64,000 bases of DNA from Burkholderia sp. WP9 (GCF_900104795.1 NZ_FNTG01000002.1:1178001-1242000); one strand, 5' to 3'. Shown: positions 37,889 to 48,856, counted from the first letter of the stretch. Notes: generated by a model from the sequence alone, not told the origin. Numbers and translations: made by a program.

Positions 37889-40800
37889 GCGAAGGCCGAT
37901 TCAATCTGTCGGCGCTCGCGGTGCGTGAGCGCTCCATCACCTTGTTCCTGATCTGCCTGATCTCGCTGGCCGGGCTCCTGTCGTTCTTCAAGCTGGGTCG
38001 CGCCGAAGATCCAGCGTTCACAATCAAGGTGATGACCATCGTCACCGTATGGCCGGGGGCCACTGCGCAGGAAATGCACGATCAGGTCGCAGAGAAGATC
38101 GAAAAGCGCATGCAGGAGCTGCGCTGGTACGACCGGACCGAAACTTACACACGACCTGGCCTGGCCTTCACGACGCTAACATTGCTCGACAGCACACCAC
38201 CGTCGGAAGTGCAGGAGCAGTTCTACCAGACCCGGAAAAAAATCGGCGACGAAGCAGCCAACCTTCCGGCTGGCGTGATCGGGCCGATGGTCAATGACGA
38301 ATATGCTGACGTCACGTTTGCGCTCTTCGCACTGAAAGCCCGGGGCGAACCGCAACGGCTGCTCGTGCGGGATGCCGAGACGCTGCGTCAACGGCTGCTG
38401 CATGTGCCGGGCGTGAAGAAGGTCAATATCATCGGCGAGCAGGCCGAGCGCATCTACGTCCAGTTCTCGCATGACCGGCTCGCAACGCTCGGTGTCAGCC
38501 CGCAGGACGTATTCGCCGCGCTCAATGGCCAAAACGCCCTGACGCCAGCCGGCTCCGTGGAGACCAAAGGTCCGGAGGTGTTCATTCGCCTGGACGGCGC
38601 CTTCGACAATCTGCAGAAGATCCGCGACACGCCGGTCGTCGTGCAAGGTCGCACGCTGAAACTGTCGGACATTGCCACCGTCGAGCGCGGTTATGAAGAT
38701 CCGGCGACATTCATGATCCGCAACAACGGCGAGCCCGCGCTGCTGCTGGGCATCGTGATGCGCGACGGCTGGAACGGGCTCGATCTCGGCAACGCACTGG
38801 ACAGCGAGGTCGGCACAATCAACGCCGGGCTGCCGCTCGGCATGAGCCTGACAAAGGTCACCGACCAGGCCGTCAACATTCATTCGGCGGTCGACGAGTT
38901 CATGCTCAAGTTTTTTGTCGCCCTGCTGGTGGTCATGTTCGTGAGCTTCGTGAGCATGGGCTGGCGCGCAGGCCTGGTGGTTGCCGCCGCTGTCCCGTTG
39001 ACGCTGGCCATCGTATTCGTGGTGATGGCCGCGACAGGCAAGAACTTCGATCGCATCACGCTGGGATCCCTGATCCTTGCGCTGGGCCTGCTGGTAGACG
39101 ACGCGATCATCGCCATTGAAATGATGGTGGTGAAAATGGAGGAAGGCTACAGCCGTGTGGCCGCCTCTGCCTATGCCTGGAGCCATACTGCCGCACCCAT
39201 GCTCGCGGGCACGCTGGTGACGGCCGTGGGCTTCATGCCCAACGGCTTCGCGCGGTCCACCGCGGGCGAATACACCAGCAACATGTTCTGGATTGTCGGC
39301 ATTGCACTGATCGCATCCTGGGTCGTTGCCGTGTTCTTCACGCCCTACCTCGGCGTGAAGATGCTGCCCGACTTCAAAAAGGTCGAAGGCGGGCATGACG
39401 CGATCTATGACACGCCGCGCTACAACCGCTTCCGTCAGCTGCTTACGCGCGTGATCGTGCGCAAATGGCTGGTCGCCGGTTCGGTCGTTGGCCTCTTTGC
39501 CATCGCCATCCTCGGTATGGGCGTGGTCAAGAAGCAGTTCTTCCCGATCTCCGACCGTCCCGAAGTGCTGGTCGAAGTGCAGATGCCCTATGGCACATCG
39601 ATTTCACAGACCAGCGCCGCCACGCAAAAGGTGGAGGCATGGTTGTCTGAACAGAAGGACGCCAGGATCGTCACCGCGTACGTCGGACAAGGTGCACCGC
39701 GCTTCTTCCTGGCGATGGGGCCGGAACTGCCCGATCCGTCGTTCGCGAAGATTGTGATCCGCACGGACAGTCAGGAGGAACGCGATGCATTGAAGGCGCG
39801 ACTGCGGCGAGCTATCGCCGACGGTCTTGTGCCCGAAGCGCGCGTACGCGTCACGCAACTCGTGTTCGGGCCATATTCGCCGTTCCCGGTCGCCTATCGC
39901 GTCACCGGTCCGGACCCGGACAAACTGCGTGGAATCGCGGCTCAAGTCCAGCAGGTGATGGAGGCCAGTCCGATGATGCGCACGGTCAACACCGACTGGG
40001 GCACGCGCTCGCCGACACTGCACTTCGCCTTGCAGCAGGATCGCTTGCAGGCGGTGGGACTGACGTCCAGCGCCGTCGCGCAACAGTTGCAGTTCCTGCT
40101 CACCGGCGTGCCTGTCACCGCCGTGCGTGAAGATATCCGTACCGTGCAGGTGGTCGCGCGTTCGGCCGGCGATGTGCGTCTCGACCCTGCCCGGCTCGGC
40201 GACTTCACGCTAGCCGGCGCCAACGGGCAGCGCATTCCGCTGTCGCAGGTCGGCAAGGTCGACGTGCGACTGGAGGAGCCGATCATGCGCTGGCGCGACC
40301 GCGTGCCGACGATCACGGTACGCGGCGACATTGCCGACAACCTGCAGCCGCCAGACGTATCAACGGAAATCACCAGGCAGCTTCAGCCGATCATCGCGAA
40401 GCTGCCCAGTGGCTATCGCATCGAGCAGGCGGGCTCCATCGAGGAATCGGCCAAGGCGACGACCGCCATGTTGCCGCTGTTCCCGATCATGCTGGCGATC
40501 ACGCTGGTCATCATCATTCTCCAGGTTCGGTCGATCTCCGCAATGGTGATGGTGTTCCTCACCAGCCCGCTTGGCCTGATCGGCGTGGTGCCGACGCTGA
40601 TCCTGTTCAGGCAGCCGTTTGGCATCAATGCGCTGGTCGGCCTCATCGCGCTTTCGGGGATCCTGATGCGCAACACGCTGATCCTGATCGGGCAGATTCA
40701 CCAGAACGAACAGGCCGGGCTGGATCCATTCGATGCAGTCGTCGAGGCCACCGTGCAACGGGCGCGCCCGGTGATCCTCACGGCTATGGCGGCGATCCTG

Positions 40801-41022
40801 GCCTTCATACCGCTGACGCATTCGGTGTTCTGGGGAACCCTCGCCTACACGCTGATCGGCGGTACATTGGCCGGAACAGTGCTGACGCTGGTGTTCCTGC
40901 CGGCCATGTATTCGATCTGGTTCAGGATCCGGCCCGGCAGCGCCGCGGGTTCACACAAGAGCCTGGGCCACCACTCATCGCATCCCGACCTCATGACGCA
41001 GGATGCGCTCGACGCGCGTTGA
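37885..41022 (+). CDS. RND efflux inner-membrane transporter (AcrB/MMPL superfamily)
   Basis: 1045 residues from GTG 37885, set by GGAG upstream and the GTGA overlap with the adaptor; the open frame further upstream is a shadow. The start [20 protein letters not shown] is the first membrane helix of cytoplasmic-amphipathic RND proteins. The proton-relay segment [15 protein letters not shown] in helix 4 holds the paired Asp. Duplicated large periplasmic loops and about 12 helices complete the fold. The substrate is unknown; with this adaptor pair, organic solutes or biocides are typical. Confidence 0.93.
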   Translation: MSEGRFNLSALAVRERSITLFLICLISLAGLLSFFKLGRAEDPAFTIKVMTIVTVWPGATAQEMHDQVAEKIEKRMQELRWYDRTETYTRPGLAFTTLTLLDSTPPSEVQEQFYQTRKKIGDEAANLPAGVIGPMVNDEYADVTFALFALKARGEPQRLLVRDAETLRQRLLHVPGVKKVNIIGEQAERIYVQFSHDRLATLGVSPQDVFAALNGQNALTPAGSVETKGPEVFIRLDGAFDNLQKIRDTPVVVQGRTLKLSDIATVERGYEDPATFMIRNNGEPALLLGIVMRDGWNGLDLGNALDSEVGTINAGLPLGMSLTKVTDQAVNIHSAVDEFMLKFFVALLVVMFVSFVSMGWRAGLVVAAAVPLTLAIVFVVMAATGKNFDRITLGSLILALGLLVDDAIIAIEMMVVKMEEGYSRVAASAYAWSHTAAPMLAGTLVTAVGFMPNGFARSTAGEYTSNMFWIVGIALIASWVVAVFFTPYLGVKMLPDFKKVEGGHDAIYDTPRYNRFRQLLTRVIVRKWLVAGSVVGLFAIAILGMGVVKKQFFPISDRPEVLVEVQMPYGTSISQTSAATQKVEAWLSEQKDARIVTAYVGQGAPRFFLAMGPELPDPSFAKIVIRTDSQEERDALKARLRRAIADGLVPEARVRVTQLVFGPYSPFPVAYRVTGPDPDKLRGIAAQVQQVMEASPMMRTVNTDWGTRSPTLHFALQQDRLQAVGLTSSAVAQQLQFLLTGVPVTAVREDIRTVQVVARSAGDVRLDPARLGDFTLAGANGQRIPLSQVGKVDVRLEEPIMRWRDRVPTITVRGDIADNLQPPDVSTEITRQLQPIIAKLPSGYRIEQAGSIEESAKATTAMLPLFPIMLAITLVIIILQVRSISAMVMVFLTSPLGLIGVVPTLILFRQPFGINALVGLIALSGILMRNTLILIGQIHQNEQAGLDPFDAVVEATVQRARPVILTAMAAILAFIPLTHSVFWGTLAYTLIGGTLAGTVLTLVFLPAMYSIWFRIRPGSAAGSHKSLGHHSSHPDLMTQDALDAR

Positions 41023-41053
41023 AACACTATCAATTCACCAAACGGAGCTGTTC

Positions 41054-41860
41054 ATGTCGAATTCCACGGTCGTTATTGTGACCGGCGTGTCATCGGGTAT
41101 CGGACGCGCCACCGCCGAGAAGTTCGCGAGGCGAGGTTGCCGCGTGTTTGGCACAGTGCGCAGCATCGCAAAAGCGGTGCCTATCTCCGGAGTCGGGCTC
41201 ATCGAGATGGATGTTCGCGACGATGCTTCGGTCCAGGCTGGAATCCAGTCCGTCATCGAACGCACCGGGCGAATTGACGTACTTGTCAATAATGCGGGAG
41301 CGAGCCTGATGGGTGCCGTGGAGGAAACGTCGACTGCCGAGGCCTTGTCGCTGTTCGATACCAACGTCTTCAGCATTCTGCGCACGACGCAGGCAGTACT
41401 TCCCCATATGCGTGCACAACGCGGCGGAAGGATCGTCAATGTCAGTTCCGTGCTCGGGTTCCTGCCCGCCCCCTATATGGGACTCTATTCGGCGTCCAAG
41501 CATGCCGTTGAAGGGCTGACCGAGACCCTGGACCATGAGGTGCGCCAGTTCGGCATCCGGTTAACGCTGGTCGAACCATCCTTTACCAGGACCAATCTGG
41601 ACATCAACGCCCCTCTGGCAAGCTCGAAAATCGCCGACTATGATCGCGAGCGTGCCCTTGCATCGAGCGCAGTCGTCAACAGTGTCAAAGGTGCCCCCGC
41701 GCCCGACGGCGTGGCGAAGACAATCGTTGAAGCGGCGCTCGGCGCCTGGCGTATGCGTCGCACACCGGCCGGCGAAGCGTCCCTGTTGCGCAAATTGCGG
41801 CGCTTCATGCCCTCCGGCCCGGTGGATGCAAGCTTGAGGAAAACATTCGGGCTCGCGTGA
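41054..41860 (+). CDS. Short-chain dehydrogenase/reductase (SDR)
   Basis: 268 residues from ATG 41054 with CGGAGC upstream. The cofactor motif [17 protein letters not shown], the NNAG motif ([10 protein letters not shown]), the catalytic Ser (VNVSSVLGF) and the YSASK active site are all present, so it should be an active NAD(P)-dependent oxidoreductase. It starts 31 bp after the pump gene stop and may be cotranscribed, perhaps to modify an efflux substrate; this is inference. Confidence 0.88.
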   Translation: MSNSTVVIVTGVSSGIGRATAEKFARRGCRVFGTVRSIAKAVPISGVGLIEMDVRDDASVQAGIQSVIERTGRIDVLVNNAGASLMGAVEETSTAEALSLFDTNVFSILRTTQAVLPHMRAQRGGRIVNVSSVLGFLPAPYMGLYSASKHAVEGLTETLDHEVRQFGIRLTLVEPSFTRTNLDINAPLASSKIADYDRERALASSAVVNSVKGAPAPDGVAKTIVEAALGAWRMRRTPAGEASLLRKLRRFMPSGPVDASLRKTFGLA

Positions 41861-42030
41861 AGTCCTCTCTCCCGCCGCAACGTACATCACGTTCGCGGGC
41901 CCGCCCCGCGCCGACGGGTGGTTAGTTTCAGGCGTCCATGGTCATGACAACTTCGGCGCCTTGCCACGACCCGTCCGCGGCAGCACGGAACTCTTTGCAA
42001 CCCACTCCCCACGCATCCGGAACCGCAGAT

Positions 42031-42402
42031 ATGGAAAGTCAGAATCGCGAGTCGTCGATGCCCGCGATCGGAGATATCTCCGCGCTCGCGCTCAACCACT
42101 TTTTCGCCCAGCGCGCAATGCGAGCTTTCTGGGCCCATTTCGACGAAGCACTGCGGCATACGGAGGTGACCGAAGGCCGAAAAGCTGTGGCTTCAGCAAT
42201 GATCCCCTGGATGCGTGCCTATGAGGATACCTTCGCGTTTGTGAGACTGATTGATCTCGATTCAATGCGCGATCTTTTCCACGCGATTCGGGATATGAAA
42301 AGGCTCGATGACCTGAACGACGCCAGCGGCGTTTCTGCTCGCCCGGAATCTCGACTGCTGCTGTGCAATGACGCGTGGCCGTCCGTCGTCTCAGCGAGAT
42401 GA
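42031..42402 (+). CDS. Hypothetical protein, 3' end probably replaced by IS DNA
   Basis: The frame opens at 41938; ATG 42031 (MESQNRESSMPAIGD) is a reasonable start. The helical text LNHFFAQRAMRAFWAHFDEAL and WMRAYEDTFAFVRLIDLDSM is not recognised. The last 20 or so residues (from about 42345) probably derive from the adjoining IS6-family element, so the protein is likely truncated. Function unknown. Confidence 0.4.
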   Translation: MESQNRESSMPAIGDISALALNHFFAQRAMRAFWAHFDEALRHTEVTEGRKAVASAMIPWMRAYEDTFAFVRLIDLDSMRDLFHAIRDMKRLDDLNDASGVSARPESRLLLCNDAWPSVVSAR

Positions 42403-42950
42403 AAGGACCGCCGTCCAAACCGGGGGCGCAGCGGTATCTTTGAGATGCAGCTTGATCAGGTTGAACTGGCCTTTGCGAATGCGATGCATGAGCTCGAAGC
42501 CGGAAATGGTTGTTGCCGCAGTCCTGAAGCCTTTAAAGCCGAGCATCACGTTCACCCGTGCTTTGAGGTTGCGATGATCCTGTTCGATCAGGTTATTCAA
42601 GTACTTCGACGATCGCAACGTTGTGCTTTCGGGCAGCAATCTATCGATCTTCATTTCGCGCACTGCGCGGTGAGACGCTGCGTAGCCGTCCAACCTGATT
42701 GACCTGGGTGCGAGCCCTCGACTCCTGATCGCTTTCTCGAAGAAGGTCTTGGCAGCAGCAACATCGCGCCTGGCGCTGAGCCGGAAGTCAATCGTCTTGC
42801 CAGCCCGGTCAACCGCTCGGTAAAGATAAACCCACTTGCCACGGATCTTCACGTAAGTTTGGTCGATTCGCCACGACCTGCCGGCTGCCGTAGCAAAGCG
42901 GTTCCAGCGCTTAACGAACTCCGCCGTGAACCGCTTCTCCCCAGCTTACT
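42391..42950 (-). pseudogene. IS6-family transposase, 5' truncated
   Basis: The readable part begins near 42937 (KRFTAEFVKRWNRFA) and continues WRIDQTYVKIRGKWVYLYRAVD (first catalytic Asp), SIRLDGYAASH (second Asp) and YLNNLIEQDHRNLK (Glu), so the DDE core of an IS6/IS26-like transposase is intact. Upstream there is a stop and loss of frame near 42950, leaving no zinc-finger or N-terminal part. A terminal-repeat-like sequence lies at 43004-43019. The element is a dead copy. Confidence 0.85.
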
Positions 42951-42996
42951 CATCTGTTTGCCCTGCGTGCGCCAAAACCCTGAGCCCAACCCATCG

Positions 42997-43019
42997 GCCT
43001 TCATATTTGCACCAGAGCC
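42997..43019. mobile_element. IS6-family element end (terminal repeat)
   Basis: TATTTGCACCAGAGCC at 43004-43019, preceded by GCCTTC and one variable base, matches 22 of 23 positions at 57021-57043. Read on the other strand it starts GGCTCTGGTGCAAATA, the general form of IS6-family terminal repeats. It marks the right edge of the broken transposase. The opposite end is unclear; a weak match lies near 42355-42372. Confidence 0.6.
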
Positions 43020-43384
43020 CCGCCGAGCAGGCCGACGCCTGTCCATCGAGCCACCATGAATCACGCCCGACAATCTGGTTCAGCTCGCGCAACTACGCGC
43101 CGCCCCTCGGCTGATCCTCGACTGTCGGTGGCGGAGGAACACTCACTACCCTCATTCGCAAATCAGCCTCTTGACCATTACTTCGCTTTACGAATGGATG
43201 GCGAATTTAATTCGTATATTTGTGAATTGAAAGATTTGCTTCGCTTTACGGCTCGCGGGCAGAAATGGAGATGGACTTCAAGGCGTTAGCATCCAATAAG
43301 GCCATCGTTGACAGTAGGTGGCTTTATTGAATGCTAACGCCGTTCGCGATGCCGTTATTCAGATCCGGCGACGCTCCGGAACGA
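43020..43384. other. Gene-free region beside IS remnant
   Basis: About 365 bp with only short frames that lack family features. The middle (about 43180-43280) is AT-richer than its flanks. Probably scar DNA from the insertion. Confidence 0.4.
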
Positions 43385-45094
43385 TCAACCGCACGAGAAG
43401 CTGGCCGCCGAATTCGCGTCACCTCCTTTGTATCGCGCGACCTTGGGATAGGGGCACAACGGCCGTGTACGTCCCGCGCCCCACTCCGCGGGCACTTCGC
43501 TGTTCGGAATCGCGTTGCCGGCGTCGCGAGCGGTTGCGATAATGCTGTCAGGCGCTTTGCCCTGTTCGACCCAGGCGACCAATGGCGTGAGCATGTCGAA
43601 CTGGTCCGCAGTCGGCCCGCCCGAGCAATGGTTCATGCCCGCCACCGTGTAGAGACGCGCGAAGTTACTCGCATCGCCGCCGTTCGCCGTCATGAGACGC
43701 TGATACCAATCGGTCGTATCGTTCGATGAAAACACCGGGTCGCTCGTGCCGTGATACACCATCAGCTTGGCGCCGCGCCGCTTCAACGCGCTCAGATCGG
43801 TCTCGTCCGGCGGCGTCATGAACGACCACGACGCCTCGGTGTAGACGCCGCTCGTTGCAAAGATCTTTGGCGCATCGCTGTCCATGCTGAAGTTCAACGC
43901 ATATGACGTCAACTGCGTAAGCAGCGAAGCGCTTTGCGGCGGCGTCGTGAACGTGAAGGCAGCGGCGGCGGGATCCAGCGTGATGGAATTGGTTTGCTTC
44001 CACAATGACCAGTTCGCGCCATTGATACCCGCATCGTACGGAAAGCTAGCGTACAGCGCCGTTCCCGCGCTGTTGCGCGCGCCGGAGAAGACGTTGCCGA
44101 TTGCGTCCTTCTGCGCAGTCGTCAAGCACGAGCCATCGCGCACATTCCCCGAGCAGGTCGGCACGTCGTTGGCGAGGCTAAAGTTCGCCTGGCATGCCTT
44201 GATGTCTTGCACCATGCCGTCGGCCACGCCATCGAGCGAGTCGCACTTCGCAATGATTCGCGCCGCAACCAGCTGGCGCTCCGCTGCGGTAAAGCCCGTC
44301 TTGATGTCGGGAAGGCCGCTCGTGGTATTCGCCGTCGCCACCTTGGCGAGTTGCTGTGCGCTCCACATCTCGCCGATCGCCGCTTTCGGCAGATGAAAGC
44401 CCGGATCGCCCGCGATGATGCCGTCATACTCCGCCGACGACCGCGCCGCCGCCACCATCGCATGCCGGCCGCCGTTCGAGCAACCGTCGAAATAGCTCCG
44501 GTCGGGGCCCTTGCCATAGGCGGTCCTGATGACCTGCTTCGCCATCGGCGTGAGCGTAGCGACCGCGTTATACCCGTAGTCGATACGGGCCTGAGGATCG
44601 AGTCCGAACAGCGGGTTTTGCGACGACGGGTGGCCGGCGTCCGAGCTGATGACGGCGTAGCCCATGTTGAGCGCATCGTTGAGCGGACCACCGCCGCCGA
44701 TCTCACCGGTTGCGGTCAGCACGTTCCCATCGAGGCCACCATTCGCCTGATAGAAGAAGCGTCCGTTCCAGGTGACCGGCAGGCGCATCTCGAAGCCGAT
44801 CGCGTAGGTTTTGCCGTCGACGGAACTCACCCGTTGATTCATTTTCCCTTCGATCACGCAATGTTCCGCGATCGGCTTGCCGGCTACCGTCAGCGTACCC
44901 GCCGGCACGTCCTGCACCGACGTGAACGTCGTGTTCGCAAACGAGAGCTTCGCGGCAAGCGCGGTACAGGTGCCGGAGAGATTCGCGGGCGTGGCCGCAC
45001 TGAGTTGCGGCAGGGATGACGATGTGTCGTTCGGTCCGCCACCGCACGCGGCGAGCGTCAGCGAAACCAGTATTGCAATTGCGGTTCTGTTCAT
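43385..45094 (-). CDS. Tannase / feruloyl esterase family lipoprotein
   Basis: 569 residues from ATG 45094 with AGGAG upstream. A lipoprotein signal ends at LTLAAC. The nucleophile elbow DGCSNGGRHAM (G-C-S-x-G-G) and the CS/D-H disulfide-type motifs of the tannase/feruloyl esterase family are visible, with the late Asp (HGTSDPVFSS) and His (VAGMNHCSGGP). Members split ferulic or gallic acid esters. Placed beside a porin, AAHS carrier and ferulate genes, it probably releases hydroxycinnamates from plant esters at the cell surface. Confidence 0.9.
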   Translation of the reverse strand: MNRTAIAILVSLTLAACGGGPNDTSSSLPQLSAATPANLSGTCTALAAKLSFANTTFTSVQDVPAGTLTVAGKPIAEHCVIEGKMNQRVSSVDGKTYAIGFEMRLPVTWNGRFFYQANGGLDGNVLTATGEIGGGGPLNDALNMGYAVISSDAGHPSSQNPLFGLDPQARIDYGYNAVATLTPMAKQVIRTAYGKGPDRSYFDGCSNGGRHAMVAAARSSAEYDGIIAGDPGFHLPKAAIGEMWSAQQLAKVATANTTSGLPDIKTGFTAAERQLVAARIIAKCDSLDGVADGMVQDIKACQANFSLANDVPTCSGNVRDGSCLTTAQKDAIGNVFSGARNSAGTALYASFPYDAGINGANWSLWKQTNSITLDPAAAAFTFTTPPQSASLLTQLTSYALNFSMDSDAPKIFATSGVYTEASWSFMTPPDETDLSALKRRGAKLMVYHGTSDPVFSSNDTTDWYQRLMTANGGDASNFARLYTVAGMNHCSGGPTADQFDMLTPLVAWVEQGKAPDSIIATARDAGNAIPNSEVPAEWGAGRTRPLCPYPKVARYKGGDANSAASFSCG

Positions 45095-45104
45095 CTCATG
45101 TCTC

Positions 45105-46238
45105 CTAGAACATGTGCCGTACGCCGACCATCGCACCCGTCTGGCCCATGCCCGCGGGCGGCGTCGTGCCGCCACCGCCGCCGCTGACCGAATAGCGTGC
45201 TTTCGCGCTGTTGGCGAGATAGGAGCCCTGCGCGTAGACAGCTGTGCGCTTGCTGAGCAGATAGGTGGTGCGCAGCGTGCCCATCGTGGCGCGTGTGTCG
45301 TGGTCGCTGTTGACGATGCGGAACACTTCGCCATCTACGAGAAACGCCGGTGTGACGGCATACGAAGCGCCGACGAAGAACAGATTCGAGCGCACGTTCG
45401 GCACAGCAGGAGAATCGGTGACGACGCGCCGACCGACCCAGCCGAGACCGATCTTCGCGCCGGCGTACTGCGCGTAGGCGCTCACGTGAGCGCGCGCGTC
45501 TTTGTCGGCGGCATTGATGAGCGTGGTGGGCGCAACGCCGTCGAAGAAGTTCGCCGCGGCGGTCGCGCCGCCACGCTCTTCTTCGTACGACGCCGCCACG
45601 CCGAAGTACTGCGCATCGTATTTGAGCATCACGGACCAGTCGCGGCATTCGGTGGCGTGCCCCGCCACCGAGCCGGTACAGGTGCCTTGTCCGGGCGAGT
45701 TGTTGCCGGCGTCACGTCCGAATGAATAACCGGCGCCGAGGGTGACGCCCTTGTATACGCCGATGTAGGTGACCGAGTTGTCCGCGCGGGCGTTGGGGAC
45801 GTAGGCGTCCAGCGAACCGAGGCCATAAATATCCGGGCCGATGATGTCCGCGCCCATCAACGCGAGGTACGTCATCGTGTACTGGCGGCCGAAGGCGACG
45901 GTTCCATACGGGCTCTTCACGCCCACAAAGGCTTGTCGGCCGAACAGGCGGCCACCCTGCCCGAGCGTTCCGTCGCGCACGTTAAAGCCGTTCTCGACGG
46001 TGAAGACGGCGCTATAGCCACCACCCAGGTCTTCAACACCGCGCAGGCCCCAGCGCGAGGGCAACTCGCCCGTCACCGCGGGCATGCGAAACAGGTGGTC
46101 GCCCGCCGCATTGGCGTGCGAAACGTATTCGATACCGGTATCGACGATTCCGTAGAACGTGACGCTCGATTGCGCGGCGGCCACGGTGCTCGTTGCGCAG
46201 AGGGCGCCGCTCAGGAGAAGGCGTGTTGATGCTCGCAT
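45105..46238 (-). CDS. Gram-negative porin (Burkholderia OmpC-like)
   Basis: About 377 residues from ATG 46238, with GGAGAC upstream and a Sec signal ending near AAA-QSS. QSSVTFYGIVDTGIEYVS, SRWGLRGVEDLGGGYSAVF and FGRQAFVGVKSPYGTVAFGRQ are the standard Burkholderiales general porin blocks, and the chain ends with the aromatic GVRHMF. It forms a 16-stranded trimeric channel. It lies 10 bp upstream of the esterase gene on the same strand and probably admits aromatic acids. Confidence 0.92.
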   Translation of the reverse strand: MRASTRLLLSGALCATSTVAAAQSSVTFYGIVDTGIEYVSHANAAGDHLFRMPAVTGELPSRWGLRGVEDLGGGYSAVFTVENGFNVRDGTLGQGGRLFGRQAFVGVKSPYGTVAFGRQYTMTYLALMGADIIGPDIYGLGSLDAYVPNARADNSVTYIGVYKGVTLGAGYSFGRDAGNNSPGQGTCTGSVAGHATECRDWSVMLKYDAQYFGVAASYEEERGGATAAANFFDGVAPTTLINAADKDARAHVSAYAQYAGAKIGLGWVGRRVVTDSPAVPNVRSNLFFVGASYAVTPAFLVDGEVFRIVNSDHDTRATMGTLRTTYLLSKRTAVYAQGSYLANSAKARYSVSGGGGGTTPPAGMGQTGAMVGVRHMF

Positions 46239-46280
46239 GATTGAAGTCTCCAAACCGTTATGTGTTTTTTTGAAAAACCA

Positions 46281-47486
46281 TCAGTCGGTCGCGCGCGGGC
46301 GACGGATGAGCAAGAGGGCCGCGACTGCGGCGATCAGCGTCACTGGAATGCTCGCGCCGATCACGACCGACGAGCTGCGTCCCATCGCGAGCAACTGGCC
46401 TGCCGCGAGCGGCCCGACAACCGAACCGATACGGCCCACGGCGACGGCGGCGCCGACGCCCGTCCCGCGCATCGCCGTCGGATAGAACGCCGCGGAGAGC
46501 GCATACAGCACCGACTGCCCGCCAATAACGAACATGCCCGCGAAGAATGCCGAGCCGGCGAGCGCGCCGAATCCCGGCGCTATCGACAGCGCTGCAAGCG
46601 AGGCGATGATCCCGATGTACATGCCCGACACGACCACGGCGCCGCGCAGCCGGTCCATCAACATGCCGATGCAAAGCGCGCCGATGCCGCCGCCGACGTT
46701 GAAGGCGATCTGCACATAGCCGATTTCCGGGCGCGAGAGACCGCGCGCGGCCATCAGCGAAGGAAGCCAGTTGAGCAGGAAATACAGAACGATCAGCGTG
46801 CAGAAATAGCTGATCCAGATCTGCGCTGTCGAAAGAGCACGATTGCCGCCGAACAGCACATTGCCCACGGCGGCGGGCTGCACGTTCCCTTCATGCGATG
46901 CGCGCCGAAATGCCTTTGATTCGGGCAGGAAAGCGAACAGGAGCGGCACCAGAAGCAGCGGCCCTGCACCGCCTACATAGAAGATATGGCGCCATTCGGT
47001 GTCTCCCATGTTCACGATGCCGATGATCGACGCGATCACGCCGCCAAACGGAATACCGCAATACATGATGCTCACGGCGGTATTGCGCGCCTTCGGCGAC
47101 ACCGCTTCGGACGACAGCGCGATCAGGTTCGGCAGCGCACCGCCAAGTCCGATACCGGTCAGCACGCGCACCAGCACGAGCATGTCGAAGCTGCTGACGA
47201 GCGCGGTTGCAATCGAAAGCAGGCCGAACAGACATGCCGAGAGAATCAGCACACGCTTGCGGCCAATGCGATCGGCAAGCCGTCCGCCGAACATTGCGCC
47301 GGGCAGAAGGCCGAAGGTTCCGGCACTGAATGCAAGGCCCATTTGTGTCACCGACAGGCCGAACTCGCGCGCCATTCGCGGCGCCGCGACCCCGACCGAT
47401 TGAAGGTCGAGGCCTTCGAGCAAAGCGACGGCAAAGCAGAGGCTCAGGGTTACGGCGGCAGCCGATCTGGCGACTGGTTGCGTCAT
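46281..47486 (-). CDS. MFS transporter, aromatic acid:H+ symporter (AAHS) family
   Basis: About 401 residues from ATG 47486 (MTQPVARS), set by AGGAGA upstream; earlier ATGs to 47534 are possible. EGLDLQSVGVAAPRMAREFG, then FGGRLADRIGRKRVLILS and RVLTGIGLGGALPNLIALSSE, are hallmarks of the PcaK/MhpT/VanK branch. It likely imports ferulate or related acids. A perfect ATATCAGG-N3-CCTGATAT palindrome lies 96 bp upstream, the same as that before the hydratase-lyase gene, linking it to MarR control. Confidence 0.9.
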   Translation of the reverse strand: MTQPVARSAAAVTLSLCFAVALLEGLDLQSVGVAAPRMAREFGLSVTQMGLAFSAGTFGLLPGAMFGGRLADRIGRKRVLILSACLFGLLSIATALVSSFDMLVLVRVLTGIGLGGALPNLIALSSEAVSPKARNTAVSIMYCGIPFGGVIASIIGIVNMGDTEWRHIFYVGGAGPLLLVPLLFAFLPESKAFRRASHEGNVQPAAVGNVLFGGNRALSTAQIWISYFCTLIVLYFLLNWLPSLMAARGLSRPEIGYVQIAFNVGGGIGALCIGMLMDRLRGAVVVSGMYIGIIASLAALSIAPGFGALAGSAFFAGMFVIGGQSVLYALSAAFYPTAMRGTGVGAAVAVGRIGSVVGPLAAGQLLAMGRSSSVVIGASIPVTLIAAVAALLLIRRPRATD

Positions 47487-47581
47487 CACTGCGTCTCCTG
47501 GTGCTGCTGTTCTCATTGGCTTCATATCGATCACCTGGTTGTCGGGTCCGCCTGAACCACATGTCTCGCCGAGTCTTCACA

Positions 47582-47600
47582 ATATCAGGTACCCTGATAT
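47582..47600. promoter_or_regulatory. Putative MarR operator A (ATATCAGG-TAC-CCTGATAT)
   Basis: Perfect 8-bp inverted repeat with a 3-bp spacer, 96 bp upstream of the AAHS carrier start. It is nearly identical to the site at 49399-49419, in the intergenic region of the MarR and hydratase-lyase genes. Confidence 0.75.
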
Positions 47601-47809
47601 AAAGATCGCAGGAAAGCGCTTCAGCGAGAAAGCATAAGAGCGTAGGGGTACGGAGAAACCGAAGCTGTTATTGCCTGTTATTGCGTTATGGCGAGACAAC
47701 GGCCGTTCTAATCGCGGAAGATCCTTCGCGGCAGAAGGATCGATCCGTGCCGCATTGCCCGAGCGGCGCAGTCAGTTTGAAAACATATCCGCCCGGTGAT
47801 GCGTATTTG

Positions 47810-47828
47810 ATCTCAGGCGACCTGATAA
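47810..47828. promoter_or_regulatory. Putative MarR operator B (ATCTCAGG-CGA-CCTGATAA)
   Basis: Same geometry as operator A; the right half CCTGATAA fits well while the left arm has two mismatches to a perfect palindrome. It is 147 bp upstream of the amidohydrolase start. Confidence 0.6.
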
Positions 47829-47974
47829 GACAAGATAAAATTCTTCGGTGAATACCCCAGGCCAAAGTCGGGTTGACCGTATCGGCCGTATTGATACACA
47901 TTGCACGTGATCGAGATTGCGCCGCGCCGGAGGCGCGCCAATCCGAGTCCCTTTAGGATCACCAAGGAAAGACA

Positions 47975-48856
47975 ATGGACATTGCGAATCTGGTTGCTAT
48001 CGATACCCATGTGCATGCGGAGGTCTCCTGTTGCCAGCCGCCGGATCTGTTCGGCAAGGAGTTCGACGACGCTGCCGACAAATACTTCGGTACGGTGCTC
48101 AAGCAGGGGCGGCGGCCGACGATCCCGGAGACGATCGACTACTATCGCCAGCAGAAAATTGGCATGGTGATGTTCACGGTCGACTGCGAGGCGCAACTCG
48201 GGCGCCGCCGCATCCCCAACGAGGAGGTCGCGCAATTCGCGGCGGACAATAGCGACATCATGATTGCCTTTGCGAGCATCGATCCGCACAAAGGCAAGAT
48301 GGGCGCGCGCGAAGCACGGCGTCTGATCGAAGATCACGGCGTGCGGGGATTCAAGTTTCACCCGACGCTGCAGGGCTGCTATCCGAACGACCGGATGGCC
48401 TATCCGATCTATGAAGTGATCGCCGAATACAACTTGCCGGCGGTATTTCACAGCGGCCATTCCGGCATGGGCAGCGGCATGCGCGGCGGTGGAGGGCTGC
48501 TGCTCAAGTATTCGGAGCCGATACACCTGGACGAAGTGGCGGCGGAATTTCCTGACATGAAGGTGGTGATCGCGCATCCGTCGTGGCCGTGGCAGGATCA
48601 GGCGTTGTCGATTTGCCTGCACAAGCCGAATGTTTACATCGACCTCTCGGGGTGGTCGCCGAAGTACTTCGCGCCACAGCTGATTCAGCATGCGAACACG
48701 CTACTCAAGCACAAGATGCTGTTCGCGTCCGATTTCCCGCTGATTCGCCCGGATCGCTGGCTGAACGATTTCCAGACAGCGGGCTTCAAGCCCGAGGTTC
48801 ATCCGTTGATTCTGAAGGAAAACGCCATCAGTCTGCTTGGATTGAGTCCGACGTGA
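47975..48856 (+). CDS. Amidohydrolase family TIM-barrel protein (COG2159 type)
   Basis: 293 residues with AAGGAA before ATG 47975. VAIDTHVHAEVSC gives the H-x-H metal pair; GFKFHPTLQGC, AVFHSGHSGMG, VIAHPSWPW and LFASDFPLIRPDR supply further metal and catalytic residues as in 4-oxalomesaconate hydratase / resorcylate decarboxylase-like amidohydrolases. In this place it may decarboxylate or hydrolyse an aromatic intermediate, but the ferulate-to-vanillate route does not need it. It is convergent with marR. Confidence 0.85.
   Translation: MDIANLVAIDTHVHAEVSCCQPPDLFGKEFDDAADKYFGTVLKQGRRPTIPETIDYYRQQKIGMVMFTVDCEAQLGRRRIPNEEVAQFAADNSDIMIAFASIDPHKGKMGAREARRLIEDHGVRGFKFHPTLQGCYPNDRMAYPIYEVIAEYNLPAVFHSGHSGMGSGMRGGGGLLLKYSEPIHLDEVAAEFPDMKVVIAHPSWPWQDQALSICLHKPNVYIDLSGWSPKYFAPQLIQHANTLLKHKMLFASDFPLIRPDRWLNDFQTAGFKPEVHPLILKENAISLLGLSPT

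Larger units (their letters stand above)
47487..47974. other. Divergent regulatory region between AAHS carrier and amidohydrolase genes
   Basis: About 490 bp without a gene, carrying the two MarR-type operator candidates listed separately. No further features are seen. Confidence 0.55.

Noticed and set aside
38176..39396. 406-codon antisense frame over the RND pump
   Set aside because: Low-complexity His/Gln/Glu-rich translation typical of the reverse frame of a GC-rich membrane protein gene.
42353..42372. Left terminal repeat of the IS6 element
   Set aside because: Only about 9 of 14 positions resemble the right end, too weak to annotate.
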